Shown: positions 1 to 11,914 of the stretch, piece by piece
How the letters are laid out: each line of letters starts with the position of its first letter
Position numbering within the stretch: position 1 is the first letter of the stretch
NCBI GenBank assembly: GCA_006176705.1
Contig: QRFJ01000055.1
Span: 930,001-994,000 of the forward strand
DNA from: Cocos nucifera
Lineage: Eukaryota; Streptophyta; Magnoliopsida; Arecales; Arecaceae
Length of the DNA stretch: 64,000 nucleotides
Direction of reading: 5' to 3'
Notes under the pieces: generated by a model
The model's database searches: none
Told to the model about the DNA's origin: nothing
The model's input: the letters and a program-made list of their open reading frames with translations, nothing else
Program-made: the position numbers and the translations under genes

Positions 1-790
1 ATTGAAACCACCGATGGATCTAAAAACTTGCAATAATGATTTTTATGATATTTATAGTATACTATCAAAATTTTATTTTAATTAGATATAATTATCATAG
101 TAAATTTAGCATGAAATGATTTGAATGGTTAAATAAAAAATGAGTGATTAAAAGACCAAATGGCGTGTGATTATAAAATAATTTTTTTAAAATAAATAAT
201 CTTTATTAATAATTTAATCATTTATATGGTGATGATCATAAAATGTAAATCACGTGTATACAACTATTTAAAACTATATTTCTCTTGATACACATTCTTA
301 AAGTCTTTAAGCAATTATACTTATATTTTTATAAAATCTACTTAATGTAGATGATTTACATACATCGAGTTTAGATTTTATGATTGCCATCATATAGATG
401 ATTAAAATAGTAGTAAAGATCATTTATTTAAAAAATTATCTTATAATCAAACGTCATTTGGCTTTTTGACCACTCATTTTTTATTTAATGATTCAAATCA
501 TCCCATACTAAATTGATAAGATAATGATGTCTGACTGAAGTAAAATTTTGATAATATGCTAAAAATAACAAAGAGATCATCATTACAAGATTTTGGATCC
601 ATCAGTGATTTTTATCTAATAAATCATTATACAGTCATTCGTAATCATCGAAATCAAATTTTATTGATCGACATAATTAGAGCCACCGGATCAAGATGAT
701 CTTTTGCGACGATACTCTAATAATAATTATTTAAATAATGAATGAAGAAGATAGACTTTAAATTTTAAAATTATATAATATTTAAAAATA
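1..790. repeat. Large palindrome (foldback) in CACTA-A, left arm cut by the window edge
   Basis: Bases 1 to about 270 pair as an imperfect inverted repeat with about 340 to 620, for example the AAATAAAAAATGAGTGAT stretch of the left arm against ATCACTCATTTTTTATTT-type sequence in the right arm. The right arm continues to about 790, so roughly 175 bases of left arm lie outside the window. The centre is near 310. A complete second copy lies at 26959-27911 in CACTA-C. A transcript across it would fold into a long hairpin. Confidence 0.8.
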
Positions 791-959
791 AAAAAAATAT
801 TTTAAAAAAATATTAATTTTTAAAAAAATTAAAAAAATATTAATTTACCCATGGGTAGCTAATAGCGGACATGCTCACACCCCTCAACCCCATCGCATCA
901 TCCATGCATGGCGCATCTTTATCTTTTTTTTATTTTTAAAATAGTCCACCCTTTTTTTA

Positions 960-1960
960 TTTTTTAAATAACTAATTTATGATTGATTATTTACGATAAA
1001 AATTTTCATCATAAATAATTAATTATTTATAATACAAATAAAATTTTCATTATAAATGATCAATAATTTATGATGAAAAATTTTCATCATAAATAGTCCA
1101 CCCTTTTTTATTTTTTAAATAATTAATTTATGATCAATTATTTATGTTAAAAATTTTTATCATAAATAATTGATTATTTATGATGAAAATATTATTTATA
1201 TTATAAATAATCAATTATTTATGATAAAAAAATTTTAATGCAAATAGTCTACCTTTTTTCATTTTTTAAATGATAAATTTAAGGTTGATTATTTGTAATG
1301 AAAATTTTTTATTATAAATAAGATTTTCATCATAAATAATCTATTATGTATAATAAAAATTTTTTATAATAAATAGTTTATTTTTTTATTTTTTAAATAT
1401 AAATAATTAATTATTTATGATAAAAAATTTTCAACATAAATAGTCTACCTTTTTTTATTTTTTAAATGATAAATTTAAGGTTGATTATTTATAATAATTT
1501 TTTTTTTATTATAAATAATATTTTTATCATAAATAATCTATTATTTATAATAAAAAATTTTCATCATAAATAGTTTATTCTTTTTTATTTTTTAAATGAT
1601 AAATTTAAGATTGATTATTTATGACATAAATTTTTTATCATAAATAATTAATTATTTATGACATAAATAAGATTTACATTGTAAATAATAGATTATTTAT
1701 GATAAATTTTTTTTTATCATAAATAGTCTATCCTTTTTTATTTTTTAAATTATAAATTTATTATTATTATTAGTGATGAAAATTTTTCATCATAAATAAT
1801 TGATTATTTACGATGAAAAGATGATTTTCATCATAAATAATCAATTATTTATGATGAAAAATATTTGTATTGCAGATAAATAATTATTTATGATAATTTT
1901 TTTTTCATCATAAATACTTTTATTTGCAATGAACTTTTTTTTATCTTAAATAATTCCATC
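960..1960. repeat. AT-rich subterminal repeats of CACTA-A
   Basis: Many degenerate copies of a self-complementary unit built on ATTATTTATGATGAAAATTT and its complement, in both orientations, separated by spacers such as TAGTCCACCCTTTTTT. Short direct and inverted motifs near the ends are typical CACTA subterminal repeats, which bind the element's own proteins. The stretch 850-915 before the array is a short GC-richer spacer. Confidence 0.75.
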
Positions 1961-1971
1961 GTAAAAGCCTA

Positions 1972-1985
1972 GTTTTCTTGTAGTG
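1972..1985 (-). other. CACTA terminal inverted repeat (right end of CACTA-A)
   Basis: GTTTTCTTGTAGTG is the complement of a CACTACAAGAAAAC terminus. It gives the outer boundary of CACTA-A. Confidence 0.75.
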
Positions 1986-3529
1986 CTACTAACTTGGGAT
2001 TGCATGGATTGTTTTTGTATGTAGCATATTTATGGTATATAAATATTTATGAGATTTATATGTTCAATATAAAGAACATGATTAATTTTTCTCCCCATCT
2101 ATATGTTTTGCATGAATAACGCTAATTTTAAAATTATTATGATAGAAAAGAACTATCAACCTAGAATTTTATTTTAAAATAATGAGTTAAACCTTCTCAG
2201 ATATGAAAACTTAATATATATGTTTGGTTTAATATATGAATTAGAGTTCTTGAATTGATTTTGAGCTTTGGACTACCCACTTAATATCTATGTTTTATCA
2301 TGACTGGACACATGACTCAGTGCTCTATCAAAGGCAAAAAATGTAGCAATATCAATGCCCCATCACGGACTAGAAATGTGACAATATTGATGCTTGTCAA
2401 TTGCTAGAAATGTGGAAACATCAGTGCTTTATCATGGGTTGGAGACACGACCATGGCTTAGTCAAACATGAGGATAGCTTTTGATCTTTTGTGGTTGTTT
2501 GGCTTATTTTATTATTATGCTAAGGAACTATGTTAAATCATAGTTAGTTCTTATAACTAAAATTTTGAATTTTGCATGTTAATTGTACAAAGAGATTTAT
2601 GGTTATATCAAAATATTGATAAAAGAATTTAATTAATTGTGTGCATGACATGAATATTTTATGATACATGTGTATCTATTCCTTGTATCCATATTTTGAT
2701 TTATATTCATACTATCTGCTTCATGGATATAATGTGTGTACATGGTGGGATACTTACAAAGTCATTGAGTTCTCACCCTTTCTCTTAATGGTTTTCAGAG
2801 GAGCATGGCACCTAAAGATACTTGGGACTCTCATTGGGAGGGATATGAAGAGATTAGCAAAATTAAACTTTAGCTAAAATTTAGATTTCATTTGACATTC
2901 TCAATATTTTGAAACTTTGATGATTTAGTTTAGTAGTTTGTCTATTTTGGGCATGGATGTCGATTGTTTTTATTTTATTTTATGGTTTAATACTAATTAT
3001 ATGTTTGAGGTCTTGGTATTTAAAATTAAAGATGCATTCTAATGTTTAAAAATAGTGCTTATGTTGTGATCAAATTATAAGTTTTTGTGTGGGTTTTGAA
3101 GCCCTGTATATTTCATGAGATCATGCCCAACTTATGTGGTGGGCTTGTGGGGTGACATGTTATTGTGGAACTATGCATCTTTGAGGAGATAGAGATCTTA
3201 TCTTAACTTGCCATGATAACAAATCAAATAGGTGCGAACTGTCATGCCCCAAATTTAGGATATAACATAGCCATGCTATCGAAGGGTCTAGCTCAAGATA
3301 ACATGAAGCCAATATTTATAATCTTGAATATAATAAAAGATTTAACATAAATAAAACATAATAAATAGGTTCAATTCTATCATTCATTAAGTAAATAAAT
3401 CAAGGTTGGTTCAGAACATCTAAATCCAAAATCAAATATCCAAACCCGTATCTTAAAATGTATTAATAATTAACTACAATTGCATAATCATCCAATAAAC
3501 TAAATGTAGCTACAAAATTTTCAAACTTT
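1986..3529. other. LTR-like remnant, no gene recognised
   Basis: No coding frame here resembles a known protein; the longest open frame (2668-2877, 69 codons) has no recognisable domain. At 2290-2460 there is a degenerate direct repeat with a core like GGACTAGAAATGTGACAAT and ATGCCCCATCACGG, the kind of repeat seen in LTRs of plant Ty3 elements. At 3240 a block starting GTCATGCCCCAAATTTAGG may be another LTR edge. Without a matching partner it can only be called an unassigned, possibly solo, LTR fragment. Confidence 0.35.
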
Positions 3530-4632
3530 TTAGTGCATGAGGAAGAGATGATCTTTGAAACTTTTTTTGAATTTACTTTTGATGAGCTACAACATGCACT
3601 TTATAAGTTAGAAATAATCTAAGCAAGCTAGGATAGAAAAACAAAGAACTTAAAAAATATTAATTAAGTCTTAGCTAAAGAAAAAGAAGACTTTCTTAAA
3701 GAAAAGAAATAATTAACTGATGAGAACTCAAAACTTATAGAATAAATTAAAAAACTAAAACTAATGGTTGATAAATTTATTTTGAGTTTTGAAAAATTGA
3801 AAATAATTTTGAATAGTCAAAGAATAGTTTATAAGAAAGTAGGTCTTAGTTATAATACATCAAAGAAACAATTTTTTTTTGAAAACATGTTTGTGAAAGG
3901 TTCAACTAAAAATTCTTTAAGAATAACATGTTTCAAATATGGAAAGGTAGGACATAAAGCATATGTTTGTAATACAAAAAGAATTGGAAACACATTCATT
4001 ACAAAAATTTGGGTTCTAGAATCTATCCTACCAAATAACCAAAAGGATCCAAAAATATTAGGGTGCCTAAATTAAAGAAATTATCTTTGCTTTGTAGTTG
4101 TACTTAGCTACCAACAGATTAAAAAAAAGATGGTATTTAGATAGTGGATGCTTGAAGTACATGATGGAGGATGAATTGCAATTCATCATCCTTGAGGTAA
4201 AAGGAGTGGTCATGTTTGGCAACAATGGCAAAGGAAGAATAATTAGGATGGGTAACATAAAAATCACTCCTTCTATTTATATCAAAAATGTTATGCTAGT
4301 TGACAGATTTAAATATAATTTACTTAGTATAAGTCAACTATGTAATAGAGGTTTTAAAGTTTGTTTGAATTATCTTTATGCATATGTCTAGTTCTAGGGA
4401 TGATGGCATTATTGACATAGATGTGGCTATGCTTATATGGTTGATCTTCATGATCTTTTCATACAAAATATATAATGTTCAGCTGTAATGAAAGCCAAAG
4501 TTAATGAAACTTGTTGGACTTGCCATGGATTTGACTTTAGAATTAGTTAAAAATGACTTAGTAAAAGGCTTACCAAAAATTAACTTTAAAAAGATAAAAT
4601 TTGTGATGCATGCCAACTATATGGGAATAAAC
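3530..4632 (+). pseudogene. SIRE-1 gag C-terminus, protease and GAG-pre-integrase (broken)
   Basis: The lysine-rich gag tail ends in a zinc knuckle at 3929-3970, read as CFKYGKVGHKAYVC. The second Cys of the CX2CX4HX4C motif has become Tyr. The protease region follows in another frame (from 4098): WYLDSGC carries a DSG active-site triad, followed by the typical glycine-rich flap region and NLLSISQL-type sequence. A decayed GAG-pre-integrase domain (KGLPK, then CDACQ-like) ends at 4632 where SIRE-2 is inserted. Several stops and frameshifts make it non-functional. The upstream gag half is absent. Confidence 0.8.
4628..4632. repeat. Target-site duplication TAAAC, left copy (SIRE-2 insertion)
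   Basis: TAAAC here is repeated at 12971-12975 directly after the LTR end. The SIRE-1 reading frame at the GAG-pre-integrase/integrase border resumes in phase on the far side when one copy is counted. Confidence 0.85.
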
Positions 4633-5873
4633 TATTGACCCAATAATTAATTTTGATGAGTATAAAATGTTTGAGTATGATACTAATGATTGTATATTCC
4701 TAGAGTGGTTAATTTATTTTATAGAAAGCACAATGAGCTTGAATGTTCAAAGAAGTATAAGGAAGCTTAGAAGAATAAAATTTAAAGTTAGAGAAGTATT
4801 TGGATAAGTTTTTAAAGTATTTTAAAAGCCTTTGAAGTGGAGGAGTTGACCCAAGTCAACTACAAGTCGACTTGTGACTTTGAGTTGATCCTTATTCAGC
4901 TGAGTTGACTCTCTTAGACATGATAGAAACTATATTTTTCAGCATGAACCTCGAGTCGATCCTAAGTTAACTAGGAGTTGATTGGTGAACAGGACCCTAA
5001 TAGATTACGAGTCAACCCTTGAGCATTTGATAGCCTAGCAGCTTCTAATGACTAGTTTGACCTCTTCAACAGCTAGTATACTTTCTTCAACCAAATTTAC
5101 TTCTATTTAAAATATGAAATCAATTAGAGAAATAATCCAAGAGGGAACACAAGAAAAAAACTTAAGTTTTTAGTGAGGACATTGAATATCCTTGAGCAAG
5201 TCAAAGAGAGAGGAATTAAGTGCAAATTGAGTTTCTAAGATAATATCCTTAGCAATCATTGAAATGCCACTCATTCATTGAAGAAGAGAAGTCAAAACTT
5301 CAATGAGGATTTATCATCGACTTCAACCAAGCTTCAATGAGTTTTATTCTTCTTATTCTTTTGTTCTTTCCAAACCACTATTGTATATTTTATTTTTTCG
5401 CAAGTTTCTTAGGATAGAAACTTATGAGATAGGCTTGTCCAAGTTCATAATTAGATATTGTATTGATAAGTCTTAGGATAACTTAGTTGGAAATATTTTG
5501 ATTGATTTTTTATGTAAAATTAACTAGATTGATTGTGAGTCTGCTAAAACAATTGGTTGGATTGATTGTGAGCCCAGTTAAAGTGATTATACTGTAATCA
5601 AGGATTATAATAAAATTTTCAAATAGGAAGATTTGGGGAGTCGCCATAGGTGCTAGCTTTGGTATCGAATCACTATGAATTATTATATTGGTGTTGCTTA
5701 TGCTTGTTCTTTTCTTGTGTATTGATTTATCACTTATTTTGCTATGCATATTTATTTCACCTTGCATTGCACAATTAAGTTTAGATTAATTATTTTTACT
5801 TAAGAATTATCCAAGTTTGTAATATTTTTTGAAAAATCAAATTTATCCCCCATCTTGGATTTCTACATCTAGA
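4633..5873 (+). repeat. SIRE-2 5' LTR
   Basis: Homologous to the 3' LTR from about 5115 to the end (for example AATAATCCAAGAGGGAACAC here against AGTAATCCAAGAGGGAAGAA at 12232). The left ~480 bases, which carry GAGTCGAC/GTTGACCC-type motifs, have no counterpart in the 3' copy, so that copy has a deletion. The inner edge is blurred by a small deletion just before the primer site. Confidence 0.75.
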
Positions 5874-5885
5874 TAAGATCAGAGC
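5874..5885 (+). other. Decayed primer-binding site (tRNA-iMet type), SIRE-2
   Basis: TAAGATCAGAGC followed by AGGTGCTC corresponds to TGGTATCAGAGC plus the same downstream bases seen at SIRE-3 (47155). The first bases have mutated. Confidence 0.6.
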
Positions 5886-5984
5886 AGGTGCTCTTTTGTC
5901 TTTTGTAAACTTAACCATCTAGAACTTAAGATTAGTGGCAAAACTTGGAATGTCTTTCGATGGACACTCCTTTGTAACACCATC

Positions 5985-7510
5985 TTTTTTTATGTGGATT
6001 TAATTATATTTATTGAAAAGTTAGAATAAAAATTTTTATCAAACACAATACTATGATTTATGGAATATAATTGTTCATAACACACACACTCACTAAAATT
6101 GTAAATGGAGTTCAAGTTCCTAAACATGAAAATGAATGGAATAATAAAAAAAAAATAGCTCAATTGAATGCAAATACAGTGAATGTACTTTATTATGTTC
6201 TTGATGAAAATGAATTTAATAGAATATATAGATGTTCTTCTACTAAAAAAAATTTGGATACATTAGAAATAATTTATGAAAGCACTAATGAAATAAAAGA
6301 ATTAAAATTAGTATGCTAGTGCATGAATGTGAAATATTTAAAATGAAATTCTATGAATCTATTTTTGATATGTTTTTAAGATTTATAAATATTATTAATA
6401 ATCTAAATTTATTGGAAAAATCACATACTAATACTAATCTTGTGAGAAAGATGTTTATATCTTTGCCCAGGACTTGGAAACCAAAATTGATAGCAATTCA
6501 AGAGGAAGAGGATCAAAATCAGCTATTCTTGAAGGATCTCTTGGGTTCCCTTATGACCCATAAGCATACCATGATGAATCAAGAAGAAGAGGACAATAAT
6601 AAGAGAGAAAATATTAGCATTCAAGTTCTTAAATTGAAGAAATTTTATGATGAAAATAAAGACTTATCATTAATCATCAAAAAATTTAAAAGCTTCTAGA
6701 AGATGAACAAGAAGCAGCAAAAAGAAAGAAAGTAAGCTTCGACTAAGAGAGAGTAGAGCAAGAAAAAGAAAAAGCCAATAACTTAGAGCAACAATGAAGA
6801 TTTAAGCACCAAGGAAGAAAAGATAATCAAGTTGTGTTTTATGGCACAAGAAGATGAGGTATGTCTTGAAAATTAATCAAAAATTTACTTTTAAAGAATT
6901 ACAAGATATATTTTATGAATTAATCAATGATTTTAAAATGCTAGGTATGAAATGAAAAACTTAAAAAGAAAAATCAACTTCTTGCTGAAGAAAAAGAAAG
7001 ATTTCAAAATAAAATGAATATTTTGATTAAAGAAAATAGTGCACTAAAACAAAAAGTTAATAAACTAAAAGTTATAGTTGATAAATTTACTTTGGATTAT
7101 GAAAACTACAAATAGTTTTGAATGATCAAAGAGTTATTTTCAGTATAGCTAGACTTGAACTTAATCCTTTAAGAAAATAGAATTTTTTTAAAAATATGTT
7201 TGTCTCTTTTGAAAATTCTTCAATAACTTATTTCAAATACAATGGATTAGGCTATAAATCTTAAGACTATAATATAAACAAAATAGGCCATGCTATAACT
7301 AAAAAGATTTGGTTCCAAAAGGAATTATGCCTACTAACCCCAAAGGACCCAAAAAAAGCTTGAGCACAAAATTGAAAAATGATTATTTTTGAGGTATTTC
7401 TAGCATCCCATACTTCAAAAAAGGAGATAGAATTTGAATAACATATGCTCATGTCATATAATGGAGGATTAATCTTAATTCATCACTCTTGAAACTTAAG
7501 ATGGAGGGGT
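5985..7510 (+). pseudogene. SIRE-2 gag and start of protease (broken)
   Basis: A UBN2-type gag read in several frames: a GVNYIYWK-like start near 5990, then 6071-6319 and 6313-6699, which overlap in different frames. The lysine-rich tail and the linker PKGIMPTNPKGPKK (about 7315-7360) match the layout in SIRE-1 and SIRE-3. The zinc knuckle (7229-7270) has lost all its ligands: each Cys position reads Tyr or is broken and the His reads Tyr. The frame is full of stops. It ends where CACTA-B is inserted. Confidence 0.75.
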
Positions 7511-7690
7511 AGTACAAAAAATTGGATTATTAATGATGGCTAATTACAATCGCTAATAGATATTTTGCCATCGCTAATACTATTAGCGATGACTATCCAT
7601 CGCTAATTGATGGTCAGAATAAATCTAATCACTAATTTCAGCTATTAGCAATGGGTATCTTAGCCATCACTGATACTAGTTATTAGTATT
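7511..7690. repeat. CACTA-B subterminal repeats, transposase-distal end
   Basis: Repeated CATCGCTAAT / ATTAGCGATGG units in both orientations within 180 bases of the left terminus. Confidence 0.75.
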
Positions 7691-7814
7691 ACCTCCATTT
7701 AGGCGCATCTTGCATAGGCAATCATCATAGCCTCTCAGAGCTCCCAGCTGCCTTATTGAACTGCAAATTAGAAATAGAATTTTTTTTAAATAATAAAATA
7801 ATAACTTAAAAATG

Positions 7815-8280
7815 ATAATTCATGGGCTCTCATAGATTAGTCGTTTAGCATGCTCCAAGTCTGCATGCATGAAAGGCGTATCCTGACCATCCCCATTTGC
7901 ACTAACTAGATCAAAAATACCAAATGTTTCTGCTCAAGCTTGTCAGCATTCAGCTCTTGCACATTAGCAAGATCTTGGACAAGTAAAGCCTCCAAAGCTC
8001 TTACAATTATCTCCCATGTCTCCCCATGTAGGTATCAATGCTTCTAGTTTGGCATAAATCTACTCCTATATAAATGGGCAACTATTGTATCTTTATCAAG
8101 CATTTTTCTATTGACACATCTCTTACAAGGCCAATGAGCTCATTCTTGAACTATGAGTGTAGTATTTCCAAAAGCATAATCACAGAAATAAGGAACATCA
8201 TTACAAATAGGGATGGTCAGGACATGTATCCTATGCATACAGACTTAAAGCATGCTAGATGACTAGGTCGTGTGAGCACA
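7815..8280. repeat. Short inverted repeat flanking the TNP2 remnant in CACTA-B
   Basis: The segment at about 7820-7900 (complement reads GGGGATGGTCAGGATACG) reappears inverted at about 8210-8280 (GGGATGGTCAGGACATGT). Each arm is about 70 bases and continues through a GCATGCT motif to GAGC. The transposase remnant lies in the loop between them. Confidence 0.65.
7985..8175 (-). pseudogene. TNP2-type transposase N-terminal remnant (CACTA-B)
   Basis: On the minus strand this reads, with stops, FGNTTLIVQE, AHWPCKRC, HLYRSRFMPN and YLHGETWE. These align in order with the CACTA-D transposase N-terminus on the plus strand (FGNKTLLQQG, AHCPCNKC, HLYKSGFMSN and YLHKETWE, at about 34745-34925). The Cys pair and the HLY..GF-like motif are typical of the N-terminus of plant En/Spm (TNP2-like) transposases. 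Only about 60 residues remain, so it cannot be functional. Confidence 0.75.
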
Positions 8281-8559
8281 ACAAAATGACATCTAGGCAA
8301 ATCGCATCCTGGAGGTTTTAAATTAAGTATCGACTAGGATTACAAATAGGAATAGAAACGGGCCATGCCCCTCCTTGAGTTTGGCCCAAAAATTTAAAAA
8401 TAATTAAATTAAATATTATTAATTTAAAAATAATTAAATTAAATTAATATATATATATATATTAATCAAAAGATGGGTCTATGGCTCCATGTAATGCAAA
8501 TTTTTTTAGAAAATAACACCGTCGACCTAAATGCATAGGATGTGCGGGGGCTGGATGCC
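8281..8559. other. Anonymous CACTA-B interior
   Basis: No gene seen. It contains a short run of TA dinucleotides (about 8445-8462) and AAATTAATTT-type sequence. Confidence 0.5.
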
Positions 8560-8765
8560 TTAGATGTTAGCTAGGACCTATGGCTTGAGCATGTAGGGCC
8601 TGCCTCGGCCTAGTATTTGCAATGATGTCTAGACCTTCCCTCGATCCGAGCACTCTACATGCCGAGATCCAAGTCCCATACTTCTAATTAATTAATTAAT
8701 TATCTAACTAATTAATTAAATTAATATTTAATTAATTAATTTTTTAATATTTAATTATACTTAAT
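8560..8765 (-). repeat. Block shared with CACTA-D (AATTAATTAATTAG plus flank)
   Basis: Read on the minus strand, a TTAA-repeat is followed by GATCTCGGCATGTAGAGTG. The same arrangement occurs on the plus strand of CACTA-D at 34000-34150 (GAATCTCGACATGTAGAGT). In both, the block sits between the GC-rich island and the transposase start, so B and D belong to one family. Confidence 0.75.
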
Positions 8766-8805
8766 TAATATAATTTAAATAAAAAATTAATTTTTAGTGA
8801 TGGTA

Positions 8806-9420
8806 TTAGCCATCGCCAATACTCACAATAAAAGACGGGCTACCATATAGGACTGAGGCATGGGTTGGCGTGCAAGGACTACGACACGAGGAGGCACGGG
8901 CTAGTGAGCTAGGATTGAGGCTCGGGGATGTGACCGTGGAGATGAGGGTGCATGGATGGGGTCGTGGGGCAGGGGCTGTAGGGGTGGGGTTGTAGGCTGG
9001 AGGCAATGCAGGTTAGGGCTATGGGGTCAAGCCGGGGGCTCACAAAGATGGGAGGTGGCAGGGGCTTAGGGAGGTGGTCGGAGGAGGCAGGCCAAGAGGA
9101 GGTGGTCAGGGGCTTGGGGAGGTAGGCAGAGATGAGGCAGGCTAGGTGTAGTTGGGGGGAGGCGAGCTGGGTGCAACTAGGGGAGGTGGTCTAGGGAGAG
9201 GTCGAGGGAGGTGGATCGAGGGAAGGCAGCCAAGGGCTCTACGAGGTGGCTAGGGGGGAGGCAGGCCGAGGGTAGGCAGGGGAGAGAATGGGGTGGTAGG
9301 GAGACCAAAGGGAGAGAAAACGGGGTGGCGGGGGGACTAAAGGGTGCATGGTGGGAGATAAAAATGCGGTGTGGGGCGCGGGGTGTGGGAAAATGAAGGC
9401 GCTATGGGGTGGGAAAAAAG
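8806..9420 (-). repeat. GC-rich imperfect repeats in CACTA-B
   Basis: A strongly G-rich (C-rich on the minus strand) stretch made of GGGAGGTGG / GGCAGGCC-like units in otherwise AT-rich DNA. Open frames here (8806-9006 minus, 9211-9396 plus) are by-products of the composition. It occupies the same relative position as the GC-rich array in CACTA-D. Confidence 0.7.
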
Positions 9421-9429
9421 CGACGAAAA

Positions 9430-11158
9430 GATTATTAGCGATGATAAATAATTTTTTTCATTGCTAATAATTATATATTAAAATAAACTTATTAGTGATG
9501 GTAAATTATTATCATTAATAATTTTTTTTATTACTAACAATTATATGTTAAAATAAACTTATTAACAATGGTAAATTATCATCGCTAATAATTTTCTTCC
9601 ATCGCTAATAATTATATGTTAAAATAAACTTATTAGTGATAGTAAATTACTGATGCTAATAATTTTTCTCCATTGCTAATAACTATATTTTAAAATAAAT
9701 TGATTAGCGATAATAAAAAACCATCTCTACTAATTTTCTTCCATCACTAATAATTATATTTTAAAATAAATTTATCATTGACAATAACATACCATTACTA
9801 ATAATTTTATTCCACTGCTAATAATTATAAAAAATATTTTAAAAAATAAAATTAATATTGCAATGAAAAAATACCATCGCTAATAATTCTCTTCCATCGA
9901 TAATCATATTTTTTTTATAAAAAATAAAATTATTTTTATATTTATTAGCAATGGCATTTTGCCATCTCTAACAAGTATCCTATCATTGCTAATACTATTA
10001 AAACTAAATTTTAAAAAATAAAATTACTTTTTATTAACAATATGATTGTCATCACTAAAATTTTAAAATTCTATTGCTAATAAGGATCATTAATTAAAAA
10101 TCAGCCATCCAAAATCTTCATCATAGTTAGAGCTAGAATTGGGCCTACCCTACCAATACCCAGGCCCGACCCAAAAATATTGCCACTGATTAAAAATAGT
10201 ACTTAAATCAAAGCCAATAAAGTAAATAAGGGAAAGAGAAAAAGAAGAAGGCTCAGATTTGCAATTGGAAAATAAGGCATTGCAAGTTCATCTGCACCTT
10301 TAACCATTAGGTAGCTACAAGCAGTTACCTATGATGTAACAGATCATACAAACTGCCTTGCAACTATAAGAATAGAAATGCATCACCTCCATCTTTCTCT
10401 AGACTCTTTAGGTACATTAGATAGTCATCATAGCCTCTTTATGAATAGAGCACTGTTGGTTTTAGATTAGATGTGGGCTGCTAGTATCAGGCCTGCTCTT
10501 AGGCTGGGTCTGGACTAGACCAAAGATATCTAGGAGGGAGGTAGCCAGGGGCTCAAAGATGCGAGAGGTAGCCGAGGGCTTGTGCGGGGAGGTAGCTTGG
10601 GGCTTGGAAAAGTGGGATCTAATCAGTGTAGAAATTGAAATAAGTATTAGCGACGGCAAAATAACCATCGCTATAGTCATCGCTAATAAAGCTTTCCATC
10701 ACTAATAAAGTTATCATCAAATTAAAAAAAATTATTAGTTATTAGCGATGATTGAACGTCCATCACTAAAGCTATTGCTAATAATATTAGCGATGGTAAA
10801 GCTATCATTAATAACCAATTTAGCCATCACTAGTAATTAATAATTTGTAGTGATGGAATAAATTTTGATCATAATTAGCTATCGGTAAATAGCACTATTA
10901 GAGATAGCTTAATAGCCGTCGCTAATAGCTATTATTGATACCTGACTTATTAGCCACGGAGATGTTGTTGTCTCTAATACCATCACTAATAAGGGTTATT
11001 AGCAATAGCTGATCTTCCATCATCAAAGCTATTGGTAAAAATATTTATTATAGATGGCATTTTTGTCATCTCTAATTCCATCACTAACACCCATTATTAG
11101 TGATGGCAAAAAAGCCGTCGCTAATGTCGGTCGCTAATACTCTATTTTCTTGTAGTGT
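9430..11158. repeat. CACTA-B subterminal repeats, promoter-side end
   Basis: About 1.7 kb of TTAGCGATGG / CCATCGCTAATA motifs in both orientations, including spaced copies with TATATGTTAAAATAAACTTA at 9480-9780. It ends at the terminus TTTTCTTGTAGTG (11146-11158). A short non-repeat segment at 10110-10460 interrupts it. Confidence 0.8.
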
Positions 11159-11294
11159 GATAACATTTGGTGACAACAGTAAAAGAAAAATCATTAGCAT
11201 TAGTAATATTAGAATCATCCTTTTTATATTTATTGAAAATATTATACTTATAGATAATTTGAAATATAATTCAACCTCAATTAAAATAAAATAA
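11159..11294 (+). pseudogene. SIRE-2 protease, second piece
   Basis: From the CACTA-B edge the frame reads VITFGDNSKRKII, then ISNI and NIILIDNLKYN, matching the protease half in SIRE-1 (VVMFGNNGKGRII, MGNI). It stops at 11294; the rest of pol is absent. Confidence 0.75.
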
Positions 11295-11875
11295 ATTCTT
11301 AAAAATAAATGAATTTATAAATAAGTTAGTTAAAATTGAAAGTACTTAATGCTCTTACATATTATAATGGATTGATTTTGATGAATCTCTTTGTGATATT
11401 TTTTATGCTTTTTGTACTCAATGCTTTGACACATATTGTAATGTTATGATACTTGCTAAAATTTATCAATATTATCCTTACATCAGATTTCAACTTTATT
11501 TCTATAAAATTTCTAATATTTTTTAAAATAAATATACTCTTATACTTTAAAATATGTCTTTCTATATATATTTCTATATTTTGCTACTTTGGTATATCAA
11601 AAAACTCATTAGTATCATACCAACAACTCTATCTATTTGAACAAATGATGCATATTTGTATTTTCTTATATTAAGTCATATCCAAAATCTAAATTTAAAA
11701 TTTTCTCTGATACATTTTATAAAACATGAAGCTCACCATTTGCTTGATATAATATGTGCTTTTATACTACCACTAGTTGCTATGATTGTTGTCTTGATCA
11801 TATTATAATTCAAATTATAACTCTAATATTTGATGTTTTCAGTACTAGTACAATTCATCTAAAATAACTCTAATT

Positions 11876-11914
<39 letters not shown>

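Larger units (their letters stand above)
1..1985. mobile_element. CACTA-A, right part of a CACTA-type DNA transposon
   Basis: The right edge reads TTTTCTTGTAGTG, the reverse complement of the plant CACTA terminus CACTACAAGAAAA, and ends at 1985. To its left are about 1 kb of AT-rich subterminal repeats and part of a large palindrome. No transposase reading frame is visible, so this part is non-coding; the element may be non-autonomous or its genes may lie left of the window. The left terminus is outside the window. The three bases after the end (CTA) would be one copy of a 3-bp target duplication, which cannot be checked here. Confidence 0.75.
7511..11158 (-). mobile_element. CACTA-B, decayed CACTA element inserted in SIRE-2 protease
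   Basis: The right edge is TTTTCTTGTAGTG; the left edge TAGTACAAAAAATTGG is a decayed CACTACAAGAAAA terminus. Between them are subterminal arrays of TTAGCGATGG / CCATCGCTAA, a G-rich island, and on the minus strand a remnant of a TNP2-type transposase. SIRE-2 protease sequence lies on both sides: LKLE-type sequence to the left, then VITFGDN to the right at about 11157. A clean 3-bp target duplication is not visible because the left edge is damaged. Orientation is inferred from the transposase remnant and the C-rich strand. Confidence 0.8.

Noticed and set aside
8806..9396. Open frames on both strands in the G-rich island of CACTA-B
   Set aside because: Compositional artefact; low complexity, no domain, and the island is a family feature of non-coding CACTA DNA.
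7508..11161. 3-bp target duplication for CACTA-B
   Set aside because: The left terminus is damaged and the flanking triplets do not match clearly.
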